Assembly: GCA_017396085.1 (NCBI GenBank)
Contig: JAFQNC010000006.1
Coordinates: forward strand, 26,397-90,396
Direction of reading: 5' to 3'
DNA from: Tidjanibacter sp.
GTDB lineage: Bacteria > Bacteroidota > Bacteroidia > Bacteroidales > Rikenellaceae
Length of the DNA stretch: 64,000 bases
Part shown: positions 1-8,313 of the stretch, piece by piece
How the letters are laid out: each line of letters begins with the position of its first letter
How positions within the stretch are numbered: position 1 is the first letter of the stretch
The notes under the pieces: generated by a model
What the model was told of the DNA's origin: nothing
Seen by the model: the letters and a program-made list of their open reading frames with translations, nothing else
Database searches by the model: none
Translations under genes and position numbers: made by a program

Positions 1-556
1 CAAAAGCAACCACCCCCGAAGGGATATCATCAACGACAACTGAACCAGCTCCAATCATAGTCCAACTACCAATATGGACTCCTTGTTTAATAACGGTGCC
101 TGCTCCAATCCAAGCCCCCTCACCAATCTCTACCCCGCCTGTTATGGTTGCGTGAGGTGCAATATGAACAAAATCTGACAACTTCACATCGTGACTTATA
201 GAGGCTCCAGTATTTACAATACAGTGCTTTCCTATCTCTGCGCAACTTTGAATAATAGCTCCCTGCATCACAACACTACCCTCTCCTATTTGGGCTCGTG
301 GAGATATGATTGCTGATGGGTGGATTGCTGTTTGATATTTGTCAACCTTAATAGACGATACTATCTTCTTCCTTATCTCACAAGAACCAATCGCAACAAT
401 ACCCTCATTATATTGACCAGAATTGCGTCTTACCTCATATCCTAACAATGACAACACTTGGGGATTATCGTCTACGATAAAGTCAATGGGGACTCCATTT
501 GCCTCCAATATATCAATTATCACTTTGCAGTGACCACTTGCACCATATAGTATCAT
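1..556 (-). CDS. NeuD/PglD-family sugar acetyltransferase, 3' end cut by window edge
   Basis: 185 codons are visible; perhaps 20-25 C-terminal residues lie outside the window. The N-terminus carries a Rossmann-like opening (LYGASGHCKVIIDIL, residues 3-17). Hexapeptide repeats of a left-handed beta-helix follow from about residue 90. An SHDV motif holds a His that lines up with the catalytic base of PglD. Family members acetylate the 4-amino group of UDP-4-amino-sugars (PglD) or O-acetylate sialic acid (NeuD). The start is the only ATG in frame before the first motif, 13 bp after the sugar transferase stop. Its place directly after a PglC-like gene favours the PglD role (inference). Confidence 0.85.
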   Translation of the reverse strand, partial: MILYGASGHCKVIIDILEANGVPIDFIVDDNPQVLSLLGYEVRRNSGQYNEGIVAIGSCEIRKKIVSSIKVDKYQTAIHPSAIISPRAQIGEGSVVMQGAIIQSCAEIGKHCIVNTGASISHDVKLSDFVHIAPHATITGGVEIGEGAWIGAGTVIKQGVHIGSWTMIGAGSVVVDDIPSGVVAF

Positions 557-569
557 AACTTTTATTCAT

Positions 570-1178
570 CTAGTTAGTTCCATCAAAAGGATACATTGTA
601 GCTGCTTCATTTGAATTAATATCATCACGACAAAGCACTTTTTTTATTGTCATAAAGATGATTTTCAAATCCAAACCTAAAGAAATATTATCTACATACC
701 ATACATCCAACTTAAACTTTTCAGTCCAAGATATAGCATTTCGTCCATTACATTGAGCCCAGCCTGTAATGCCCGGACGAACTTCGTGGCGGCGAGCTTG
801 CTCAGAACTATATAAGGGGAGATAGTAAACTCTCAATGGTCTGGGACCAATAAGAGCCATATCGCCTTTGAGAACATTTATCAACTGGGGCAATTCGTCA
901 ATAGATGTAGAGCGAACAAATTTGCCAACTTTTGTAAGGCGCTGTGCATCAGGTAATAATTTTCCCTCTGCATCTCGTTCATCAGTCATCGACTTAAACT
1001 TGATAACCTTGAAAATTTTGGCATTCTTACCGGGGCGTTCTTGAAAGAAGAACGCACCAGCCCCCTTGTTGGCAAAGTGCAACCAAATTGTTACAACCAA
1101 CAACAATGGACTCAAGATAATCAGCGCAATCAGCGCAATCCAAAAATCAAAGAACCGTTTGAAAAAATGTTTGTACAT
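570..1178 (-). CDS. PglC-like initiating sugar-phosphate transferase
   Basis: A 202-aa monotopic phosphoglycosyltransferase, the size of PglC and lacking the extra membrane segments of WbaP. One N-terminal hydrophobic (re-entrant) segment spans about residues 11-33. The family core follows: KVIKFKSMTDERD, the catalytic DE of DELPQLINVLKGDM, and GPRPL. It moves a sugar-1-phosphate from a UDP-sugar to undecaprenyl phosphate on the inner membrane, starting the repeat unit. It lies 3 bp after the amidotransferase gene and before the PglD-like gene, at the distal end of the capsule operon. The sugar is not shown by sequence; a diacetylbacillosamine-like donor is inferred from the neighbours. Confidence 0.92.
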   Translation of the reverse strand: MYKHFFKRFFDFWIALIALIILSPLLLVVTIWLHFANKGAGAFFFQERPGKNAKIFKVIKFKSMTDERDAEGKLLPDAQRLTKVGKFVRSTSIDELPQLINVLKGDMALIGPRPLRVYYLPLYSSEQARRHEVRPGITGWAQCNGRNAISWTEKFKLDVWYVDNISLGLDLKIIFMTIKKVLCRDDINSNEAATMYPFDGTN

Positions 1179-1181
1179 AGT

Positions 1182-2282
1182 CTACTCTATTTGGTCTTTC
1201 ACAAACTGACGCAAAGGATATTTCTTATGGAACTTCTCCAAAAACTTATCTGCATCTACGCCTGCTTTATTGATAATGTACTTAATATATTCTTCGGGAA
1301 TATTGACAGTCTGCTCCAACTTATCTATTGCAACCGCTCTGGTCTGTTGACCGTTACGGATAAGACCGCTTAAATCAACATTGGTATCATTATAACCCAA
1401 AATCTGATAGAATAAATACTGTCTAAGTGTATCTACTTCGCAACCGAAACGCCCGGAATTCTTGGCACCTTTGGGGATAGCCCAATGCAACTCATTGAAC
1501 AAGACATTCTCAATATCTTTTTCTACCCACTTAATATACTTATAATATGGATGGATAATTGTGAGGTCGTGCTTTTTCACCAACTTCTTCTTCCAACTCT
1601 TAACCATAAACTCCTTGTACTGTGTCTTGAGGCAAAATATATTCATTGCCAACGAGGGATTTAGCAATACCTGTTTAGCATATCCCATTATCCAAGACAA
1701 ACGCCCGCCCTTATGGCCAATCTTCATTATATCTGTTTTATATTGTGCTCCAGACTGGATGGGCGTGCGACCTCCGAAGATAAGGTGAACACCCTCTTTA
1801 ACTGCCTCTTGTTCTACCAAAGTCTCATAACCAATGCGCTCGCCTACATTCAAGAACATTAATGACTCGGGGACGGGACGTTTAATCCAAGCGTTTAGAT
1901 GATGAGGAAAGCATTTCTTGAGATTATCGTGTTTGATAGCGCGCAATTCTACACCTAAGGTCTCCGTGGTTGTTCGAATATTCTCTAACATCACATCGGG
2001 AATAAACAAATCATCGGAAAAAACAGCAAGAGGGCGCAAATGTAACACTTTAACTACAAACCACAGCAAATAGGTGCTATCTCTTCCTCCTGAGAATCCA
2101 ACCACACAATCATACTTTTCTGACTTATTTTTCTTCAAAGCTTCTTGAATGTCCAACTTGAGTTGTTCTACTCCTAGGTACTCTACATCCTTATATTGTT
2201 GACAATGCTGACAAACGCCATCTTCATTGATTTCGATGTTTAAATAATCAATTGGTAACAAACATTTTTTGCAATACTTCAT
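1182..2282 (-). CDS. N-acetyl sugar amidotransferase (WbpG/WbuX/LfnA family)
   Basis: A 366-aa PP-loop ATP pyrophosphatase-type amidotransferase. Four Cys in two CxxC pairs (C4/C7 and C24/C27) probably bind zinc, and the PP-loop SGGRDS is at residues 64-69. The family converts an acetamido group of a nucleotide sugar to an acetamidino group: WbpG acts in mannuronate biosynthesis, PseA on pseudaminic acid, and LfnA/WbuX is linked to L-FucNAm. It sits 11 bp after a WbuB-like transferase and just past CapEFG, so UDP-L-FucNAc is the likely substrate (inference). No HisH/HisF-like ammonia-supplying partner is encoded in the window. Confidence 0.88.
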   Translation of the reverse strand: MKYCKKCLLPIDYLNIEINEDGVCQHCQQYKDVEYLGVEQLKLDIQEALKKNKSEKYDCVVGFSGGRDSTYLLWFVVKVLHLRPLAVFSDDLFIPDVMLENIRTTTETLGVELRAIKHDNLKKCFPHHLNAWIKRPVPESLMFLNVGERIGYETLVEQEAVKEGVHLIFGGRTPIQSGAQYKTDIMKIGHKGGRLSWIMGYAKQVLLNPSLAMNIFCLKTQYKEFMVKSWKKKLVKKHDLTIIHPYYKYIKWVEKDIENVLFNELHWAIPKGAKNSGRFGCEVDTLRQYLFYQILGYNDTNVDLSGLIRNGQQTRAVAIDKLEQTVNIPEEYIKYIINKAGVDADKFLEKFHKKYPLRQFVKDQIE

Positions 2283-2293
2283 AGTCTATCTAT

Positions 2294-3490
2294 TTATTTA
2301 ATATGGTCCATAATTGTTTTATATGCCTTATCTGGAGTGAGATTATTTAAGTAATACTCATGACCATTATGCCCCATTTGTAAGAGCAAAGCACGATCAT
2401 TGTACAACTTTAACAAATTCTTTTTGAAACTATCCGTATCTCCACTATAAGACCATAGCCCTGCATCTGCTTTTTCCAAGAATTTACCATAGTCTGTGGA
2501 ATAGTCTATTGCAGCCAATACCGGTTTAGATAAGTTAAATAGCCCTATTGTTTTACTCGGTATATTGGGCATTTGCAGTTTGGGATTCAAAGAAACTATA
2601 CCCACATCACATTGATTCAGCAATTCATTATATTCTTCTTTAGGCATATAATCCATAAATGTGATATTATGAATCTGACGTTTGCTAACATCTTGCTTAA
2701 TAATATCAAATTGAGAACCTCGTCCAATAATCACAAAGACGATATCATCATAACCAACACAACTTTCAGCTAAATTTATAACATTCTCTATACTTTGAGC
2801 AATATTAATACTTCCTCCATAGATAGCCACAAATTTATCCTCCCAGTTGTATTTTTTTCTAAAATCAACTTTCTGTGTATCTGATAGTACGACCGGATAT
2901 TGACAATACTGTAAGATATGCATTTCCTTTGTTGATTCTGCCCAAGGATGATATTTTAGGGCAAAGTCAATATTTCCTTGAGACGGGCACCCAATATAAT
3001 CGGCGTGCTTTATTAAGCAATTCTCCAACCAATTATAATACTTGCATATAGGATGTTTTTTTGAAAACATCCCCAATGCGACAGCATCTTGCCATATGAA
3101 TTCACATAGCATCAAATAAAATTTAGCGGAGAAATGTCGCTTGAGTTTTGGAATAATTAATCCTAGTTCAGGAGGCAATGAATGTCCTATTATTACATCT
3201 ATTTTATCTTTCCCGAAATATTTTTTAATCGCACGCGGATATTGGTACAACAATTTAAGATAGGCCATACCTTTTTTTATCATAGACTTATTGCCTACTA
3301 GTTGGTCAGTCTTAAAACGCAGCACTTCTATTCCTGCCTCAACATTAAGACGTTCCACGCCCTGTCCTGGCTTTAATGGAGTAGCGACCTTCACGTTGTG
3401 CCCATTACGAGCAAACTCTTTTATCAGATCAGTGAATACCCCAGACTCTTCTATATTCGGGAGCGATATAAATAGAAATAAAATATTCAT
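2294..3490 (-). CDS. GT4 glycosyltransferase, WbuB-like (possible L-FucNAc transferase)
   Basis: 398 aa with the GT-B architecture of family GT4. The N-terminal acceptor domain opens NILFLFISLPNIEESGVFTD, with the GHNVKVATP strand near residue 30. The donor domain contains VAIYGGSINIAQSIENVI and a late segment, PKLQMPNIPSKTIGLFNLSKPVLA, typical of WbuB-like enzymes. Cytoplasmic; it would add one sugar to the lipid-linked repeat. It directly follows CapG (38 bp), the order seen in fnlABC-wbuB O-antigen clusters, so L-FucNAc transfer is the best guess. The gene is AT-rich, unlike the CapEFG block before it. Confidence 0.82.
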   Translation of the reverse strand: MNILFLFISLPNIEESGVFTDLIKEFARNGHNVKVATPLKPGQGVERLNVEAGIEVLRFKTDQLVGNKSMIKKGMAYLKLLYQYPRAIKKYFGKDKIDVIIGHSLPPELGLIIPKLKRHFSAKFYLMLCEFIWQDAVALGMFSKKHPICKYYNWLENCLIKHADYIGCPSQGNIDFALKYHPWAESTKEMHILQYCQYPVVLSDTQKVDFRKKYNWEDKFVAIYGGSINIAQSIENVINLAESCVGYDDIVFVIIGRGSQFDIIKQDVSKRQIHNITFMDYMPKEEYNELLNQCDVGIVSLNPKLQMPNIPSKTIGLFNLSKPVLAAIDYSTDYGKFLEKADAGLWSYSGDTDSFKKNLLKLYNDRALLLQMGHNGHEYYLNNLTPDKAYKTIMDHIK

Positions 3491-3527
3491 CTCAACCTAT
3501 CTTTTACACAAGTTTATCTTTGTGTTC

Positions 3528-4709
3528 TTACTTCCTCCAAACCATTTTGTTGACAACGCCGGTGTAGGACTGGATGAGTTTGACAACCTTGGTCGAGACG
3601 TTCTCATCTACGTAGTTGGGTACGGGAATGCCGTTGTCCTCATTGCGGACCATCTCCACGGCCGTATCCACAGCCTGCAACAGCGATTTCTCGTCAATAC
3701 CCGCCAAAATGAAGCAGCCCTTATCCAGTGCCTCAGGGCGCTCGGTCGATGTGCGGATGCACACCGCTGCAAACGATTTGCCCACACTCGTAAAGAACGA
3801 ACTCTCCTCAGGCAAGGTGCCACTATCACTAACCACCGCAAAGGCATTCATCTGAAGGCAGTTATAGTCGTGGAAGCCCAGAGGCTCGTGCTGAATTACT
3901 CGGGGGTCAAGTTGGAAACCGCTTGCAGCCAACCTATTACGGCTCCTCGGGTGGCACGAATAGAGGATGGGCATATCATACTTCTCGGCCATCTTATTGA
4001 TGGCGGTAAAGAGGCTCGTAAAGTTCTTCTCTGTATCAATATTCTCCTCCCTATGGGCCGACAGCAGGATGTAGCGGCCCTTCTCCAGACCAAGTCGCTG
4101 GTGGATGTCGCTGGCCTCAATGTCGGCCAAGTTCTCGTGGAGCACCTCGGCCATAGGCGAGCCCGTAACGTAGGTGCGCTCCTTAGCCACGCTCGATGCG
4201 TTCAGGTAGCGTCTTGCGTGCTCCGAGTAGCAGAGGTTTACGTCCGAGATGATGTCCACAATCCTACGGTTGGTTTCCTCGGGCAGGCACTCGTCAAAGC
4301 AACGGTTGCCGGCCTCCATATGGAAGATGGGGATGTGCAACCTCTTGGCACCAATGACCGACAGGCACGAGTTGGTGTCGCCCAACACAAGCACGGCATC
4401 GGGCTTGGTCTGCACCATCAGTTTGTAGGAAGCATTGAGGATGTTACCCATCGTTGCGCCCAAGTCATCGCCCACAGCGTCCATATAGACCTCGGGGTCT
4501 TTGAGTTTGAGGTCCTTAAAGAAAACGCCATTGAGGTTGTAGTCGTAGTTCTGACCGGTGTGCGCCAAGATGCAGTCGAAGTACTTGCGGCACTTGTTGA
4601 TAACGGCTGCAAGGCGGATAATCTCCGGCCTTGTGCCCACAATTATAAGAAGTTTGAGTTTGCCATTGTCGGCAAACTTAACATCCGAATAGTCGAGTTT
4701 GATTTCCAT
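3528..4709 (-). CDS. capG: UDP-N-acetylglucosamine 2-epimerase family, CapG/FnlC (UDP-L-FucNAc synthesis)
   Basis: 393 aa, non-hydrolysing UDP-GlcNAc 2-epimerase fold. Recognisable segments are LIIVGTRPEIIRLAAVI near the start, HTGQNYD, VLVLGDTNS, HMEAGNRCFDECLPEETNRR, the HREEN block and SDSGTLPEESSFF. CapG/FnlC catalyses C2 epimerisation of UDP-2-acetamido-2,6-dideoxy-L-talose to UDP-L-FucNAc. Family alone would also allow WecB (UDP-ManNAc), but it is third after CapE and CapF in one direction, which decides for CapG. GC-rich, like the other two genes of the cassette and unlike the glycosyltransferases on both sides. Confidence 0.9.
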   Translation of the reverse strand: MEIKLDYSDVKFADNGKLKLLIIVGTRPEIIRLAAVINKCRKYFDCILAHTGQNYDYNLNGVFFKDLKLKDPEVYMDAVGDDLGATMGNILNASYKLMVQTKPDAVLVLGDTNSCLSVIGAKRLHIPIFHMEAGNRCFDECLPEETNRRIVDIISDVNLCYSEHARRYLNASSVAKERTYVTGSPMAEVLHENLADIEASDIHQRLGLEKGRYILLSAHREENIDTEKNFTSLFTAINKMAEKYDMPILYSCHPRSRNRLAASGFQLDPRVIQHEPLGFHDYNCLQMNAFAVVSDSGTLPEESSFFTSVGKSFAAVCIRTSTERPEALDKGCFILAGIDEKSLLQAVDTAVEMVRNEDNGIPVPNYVDENVSTKVVKLIQSYTGVVNKMVWRK

Positions 4710-4764
4710 ATTTTTTTTTGAGCTTTTAGCCTTTAGCTGTTTCTTACTTTTTTGTTTTCCGTCC

Positions 4765-5970
4765 CTATTTCACTACCGGCTCGAAGAAAGTGTCGGGGCG
4801 GTTGGGGTCGAAGCACTCGTTGCACCACATTACCGTAACCAAATCCTCTGTGTCCGAGAGGTTGATGATGTTGTGGGTATAGCCGGGGAGCATCTGCACG
4901 GCCTCAATCTTCCGTCCGCTCACACGCCACTCCAGCACCTCATCGGTCAGTACGTTGCGCTGCTGAATGAGGCCCTCGCCCGCAACCACGATGAACTGCT
5001 CCCACTTGGTGTGGTGCCAATGTTGTCCTTTGGTTATGCCGGGTTTGCTGATGTTGATGCTCACTTGGCCCACGCCTGCCGACTTTACCAACTCCGTAAA
5101 ACTACCCCTGTCGTCCACATTCATCTTCAGCGGGAAAGCCACTTTCTCCTTAGGCAGATACGACAAGTAAGTGGAATAGAGTTTCTTGGCAAATGAACCC
5201 GCAGGTATCTCGGGCATAACGAGCGACTGAGGTTGTGCCTTAAACTGCTCCAGCAGGTCCACAATCTCGCCCAGTGTAACCTTGTGCGTAACCGGCACTG
5301 CGCAGTAGCGGCCATCGGCCCTCAGCACAGTATCCACGCCATCAAACTCGCAGTGGTGCTCCTCACCTTTCAGTGCGGCCACCATCTCGTCCACGAGGTC
5401 GTCAATGTAGAGCAACTCCAACTGGGTGCTCCTATCATTAACCTGAATAGGCAGGTCATTGGCAATATTGTTGCAGAAGGTTGCCACGGCACTATTGTAG
5501 TTGGGCCTGCACCACTTGCCAAACAAGTTGGGGAAGCGATACACAAGCACCTTTGCACCACTCTCGGCACCGTACTCAAAGAAGAGTTCCTCGCCGGCGA
5601 GTTTGCTCTTGCCGTAGTCCGACTGGCCATAGCGGCCTATGAGGGTAGCCTGAATACTTGACGACAGCATCACCGGTGCGGTGTTGCCATACTTCTTGAG
5701 CGTATCCAGCAGGGTGGATGCAAAGCCGAAGTTGCCCGCCATAAACTCATCGTTGTTCTGGGGGCGGTTTACACCTGCGAGGTTGAACACAAAGTCCGCC
5801 TCGCGGCAGTAGCGGTCCAGTTCCTCGGCCGTGGAGTCGATGTCGTACTCAAAGACCTCATCCACCACCACATCGCCATAGAACTTCGCCTTGCCCGACT
5901 TGATGTTATTGAGTTGTGCCACAAGGTTTTTACCAACAAAACCCTTGGCACCCGTAACAAGAATTTTCAT
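4765..5970 (-). CDS. capF: CapF/FnlB: bifunctional UDP-sugar reductase/epimerase with cupin domain
   Basis: 401 aa from the Met that begins MKILVTGAKGFVGKNLVAQL. A longer in-frame reading to 6063 overlaps capE and has no domain, so I reject it. N-terminal short-chain dehydrogenase: GAKGFVG cofactor loop, YGQSDYGKSKLAGE catalytic Tyr/Lys. The C-terminal ~120 residues form a cupin with HWHHTKWEQFIVV and GYTHNIINL, providing metal-binding His and the C3 epimerase step. CapF makes UDP-2-acetamido-2,6-dideoxy-L-talose from the CapE product. 37 bp after capE and 55 bp before capG. Confidence 0.93.
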   Translation of the reverse strand: MKILVTGAKGFVGKNLVAQLNNIKSGKAKFYGDVVVDEVFEYDIDSTAEELDRYCREADFVFNLAGVNRPQNNDEFMAGNFGFASTLLDTLKKYGNTAPVMLSSSIQATLIGRYGQSDYGKSKLAGEELFFEYGAESGAKVLVYRFPNLFGKWCRPNYNSAVATFCNNIANDLPIQVNDRSTQLELLYIDDLVDEMVAALKGEEHHCEFDGVDTVLRADGRYCAVPVTHKVTLGEIVDLLEQFKAQPQSLVMPEIPAGSFAKKLYSTYLSYLPKEKVAFPLKMNVDDRGSFTELVKSAGVGQVSINISKPGITKGQHWHHTKWEQFIVVAGEGLIQQRNVLTDEVLEWRVSGRKIEAVQMLPGYTHNIINLSDTEDLVTVMWCNECFDPNRPDTFFEPVVK

Positions 5971-6007
5971 ACTCTCTGTTGCGTATGTGTGTCCGTACTG
6001 TGCAGAA

Positions 6008-7099
6008 TTACTCCGAGCGAATCTCCCTTGCTTTGCTGCGGGGCTGCAAGCCGAGGTCCTCACGGATGAAGCGAAGTTTGAGGAGCAGTTCCTTCATACC
6101 CTCAACATCCAAGCGGCGGGTGTTGTGGCTGTGATAGTCCTCAATCTTGGATACCTCCTCGTTGCCGTTGGTGAAGAACTTGTCGTAGTTCAGGTCCCTA
6201 TTATCGCAGGGGATGCGGTAGTAGTCGCCCATATCGATAGCCTTGGCCATCTCCTCACGGGTAACCAGCGTCTCATACAATTTCTCGCCGTGGCGGGTGC
6301 CAATAACGCGCACCTCGGTATCGCCGTAGGCAGGATTAACCTTGGCGTAGGTCTGTTTGAGGGCCTCGGCCAACACGTCCAGAGTGGCTGCGGGGGCCTT
6401 CTGCACGAAGAGGTCGCCATTCTCGCCGTGGGTGAATGCGTAGATAACCAAGTCCACAGCATCGTCCAGCGTCATCATAAAGCGAGTCATATTGGGGTCG
6501 GTGATGGTGATGGGCTTGCCCTGCTCCATCTGCTCAACCCACAAGGGAATAACCGAGCCACGGCTCGCCATAACGTTACCGTAGCGAGTGCAGCAGATGG
6601 TGGTTGCGGCACCCTGACCGAGCTCACGACCTTTGGCAATGGCAACCTTCTCCATCAGTGCCTTGCTGATACCCATAGCGTTGATGGGATAGGCAGCCTT
6701 GTCGGTGGAGAGAACAACCACGTTTTTCACTCCGTGCTCAATGGCCGAAAGGAGTACGTTGTTGGTACCGATGACGTTGGTCATAGTGGCCTCCATGGGG
6801 AAGAACTCGCAGGAGGGCACCTGCTTGAGTGCTGCGGCGGCAAAAACGTAGTCAACGCCACGCATAGCCACATCTACGGATGTTTTCTCACGCACATTGC
6901 CGATGTAGAATTTCACCTTTGCTGCCACATCAGGATACTGAGCTTGAAGGTGATGACGCATATCGTCTTGTTTCTTCTCATCACGCGAGAAAATACGAAT
7001 TTCTTTGATGTCGCTAGTGAGGAAGCGACGAAGTACGGCGTTACCGAAACTGCCCGTACCGCCTGTAATCAACAGGACTTTGTCTTTGAAAATGGACAT
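6008..7099 (-). CDS. capE: CapE/FnlA: UDP-GlcNAc 4,6-dehydratase/5-epimerase
   Basis: 363 aa extended short-chain dehydrogenase. Cofactor loop ITGGTGSFGNAVLRRF (about residues 11-26), then DEKKQDDMRH and STDKAAYPINAMGISKALMEK, where Met replaces the usual catalytic Tyr before the Lys, as in CapE/FlaA1-type enzymes. It converts UDP-GlcNAc into 4-keto-6-deoxy intermediates, the first step to UDP-L-FucNAc. Cytoplasmic. First gene of the GC-rich capE-capF-capG block. Related dehydratases (PseB) are excluded mainly by the CapF and CapG neighbours. Confidence 0.93.
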   Translation of the reverse strand: MSIFKDKVLLITGGTGSFGNAVLRRFLTSDIKEIRIFSRDEKKQDDMRHHLQAQYPDVAAKVKFYIGNVREKTSVDVAMRGVDYVFAAAALKQVPSCEFFPMEATMTNVIGTNNVLLSAIEHGVKNVVVLSTDKAAYPINAMGISKALMEKVAIAKGRELGQGAATTICCTRYGNVMASRGSVIPLWVEQMEQGKPITITDPNMTRFMMTLDDAVDLVIYAFTHGENGDLFVQKAPAATLDVLAEALKQTYAKVNPAYGDTEVRVIGTRHGEKLYETLVTREEMAKAIDMGDYYRIPCDNRDLNYDKFFTNGNEEVSKIEDYHSHNTRRLDVEGMKELLLKLRFIREDLGLQPRSKAREIRSE

Positions 7100-7112
7100 T
7101 TGATATGTATAG

Positions 7113-8309
7113 TTATTTTTTGCTTAAAATCTCTTCGTATAGGTCAATATATTTTTGGAAACATTTGTCCTTATCAAAATGCTCTTCTGCACGTTTCCTA
7201 CACGCAGCAGAATAATGCTCTTTGCCATATTTACCGATTTCTTCTATGGCCTGAACCACCCCATCCAAATCGCCTTGTTCAACCACAAAACCAGTCTCAG
7301 GGGTGACAGCTTCTGGGCTACCACCTGTGCGATATGTAATCACTGGGGTCCCGCAGGCTAATGCTTCAAGATTTGTTGTAGGGAAAGTGTCTGCATATGT
7401 CGGGTTTATGAACACATCTGCATCTGCATAGAGCGCAGCTAATTCACCCATTGAGTTTGTGCGCTGTATGCCTTTAATTCCCTTGGGCAATTCTGCAATT
7501 TGTTGCTTTGTTAACCCCACCAATGTTATGGTTAATTCTTTCTCATCAAAACGTTTCCGCAAATCATAAAAGTCATACAAACCTTTTGATTTGGTCCATT
7601 GGCTGGCAACTCCAAGCACTCGTATCTCCGGATGATTCTCACTGATATCATTAGGTTTATATGTTGCAATATCAACTCCATTGTGTATTACTTGCAAATG
7701 TTTATCTTGCAATATGGAGTGTGTTACAAAATCCAACAACCAGTGAGATACAGGTACAATATGCATATTACGATTATTGGCATATAAGAATTTCTTTAAG
7801 TCATATTCGCGCTTTGAAGAGTCGATATATGCCTTCGGATAAACTCTACGATAAGGACACTCCATACATTGTTCCTTCCATTTGTAACACTGTTGATGAA
7901 TAAAATGAGCGCAATGCCCAGTAAAAGACCAACAATCGTGTAAGGTCCAAACGAGAGGAATATCAGTAGAGTTCAGGTACTCAAATAAAATCTTATAGTT
8001 TATGTAATACCCGTGAATATTATGCAAGTGTATTATGTCAGGTTGAATGGTTTTTATCTGTTTTACCAACTTCTTGGTGGCATAAACAGACGCAAGGCCG
8101 TGCCTGCCAGTTAAGCGAGAATATAATAAATGGGTCGCAAGTCCAAATATATTTCCAATTTTTATCAAGCGCGATGCAGACTTATCTGTGTTCCTTCCAT
8201 ATGCGATATAACTTTCCCATCCCTGCTTCATTGCAGCAAGGCCAATTTGTTCCGCTATACGTCCAGTAGAACCCAAGTTTGCTGAAACATTAATCTGCAA
8301 TAACTTCAT
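7113..8309 (-). CDS. GT4 family glycosyltransferase
   Basis: 398 aa. The N-terminal half shows LQINVSANLGSTGRIAEQIG and the HLHNIHGYYINY and WTLHDCW segments of the acceptor domain. The C-terminal half has the GT4 donor site: VLGVASQWTKSKGLYDF, then ADVFINPTYADTFPTTNLEA with the catalytic E-x7-E region, and GTPVITYRTGGSPEAV. A pair of Cys (CYKWKEQCMECPYRR) lies mid-protein. Retaining cytoplasmic transferase that would extend the capsule repeat unit; donor and acceptor cannot be read from sequence. 13 bp upstream of capE; AT-rich. Confidence 0.88.
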   Translation of the reverse strand: MKLLQINVSANLGSTGRIAEQIGLAAMKQGWESYIAYGRNTDKSASRLIKIGNIFGLATHLLYSRLTGRHGLASVYATKKLVKQIKTIQPDIIHLHNIHGYYINYKILFEYLNSTDIPLVWTLHDCWSFTGHCAHFIHQQCYKWKEQCMECPYRRVYPKAYIDSSKREYDLKKFLYANNRNMHIVPVSHWLLDFVTHSILQDKHLQVIHNGVDIATYKPNDISENHPEIRVLGVASQWTKSKGLYDFYDLRKRFDEKELTITLVGLTKQQIAELPKGIKGIQRTNSMGELAALYADADVFINPTYADTFPTTNLEALACGTPVITYRTGGSPEAVTPETGFVVEQGDLDGVVQAIEEIGKYGKEHYSAACRKRAEEHFDKDKCFQKYIDLYEEILSKK

Positions 8310-8313
8310 AATA

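Noticed and set aside
3528..4709. WecB (UDP-ManNAc route) for the 2-epimerase
   Set aside because: The gene is third in a capE-capF-capG order, and no UDP-ManNAc dehydrogenase is nearby; the Ugd in the locus pairs with the glucuronate epimerase.
5971..6063. Upstream extension of capF
   Set aside because: The 31 extra codons overlap capE and precede the Rossmann start MKILVTGAKGFVG; the same reasoning moved the starts of asnS, the M64 peptidase and the OmpH-like gene.
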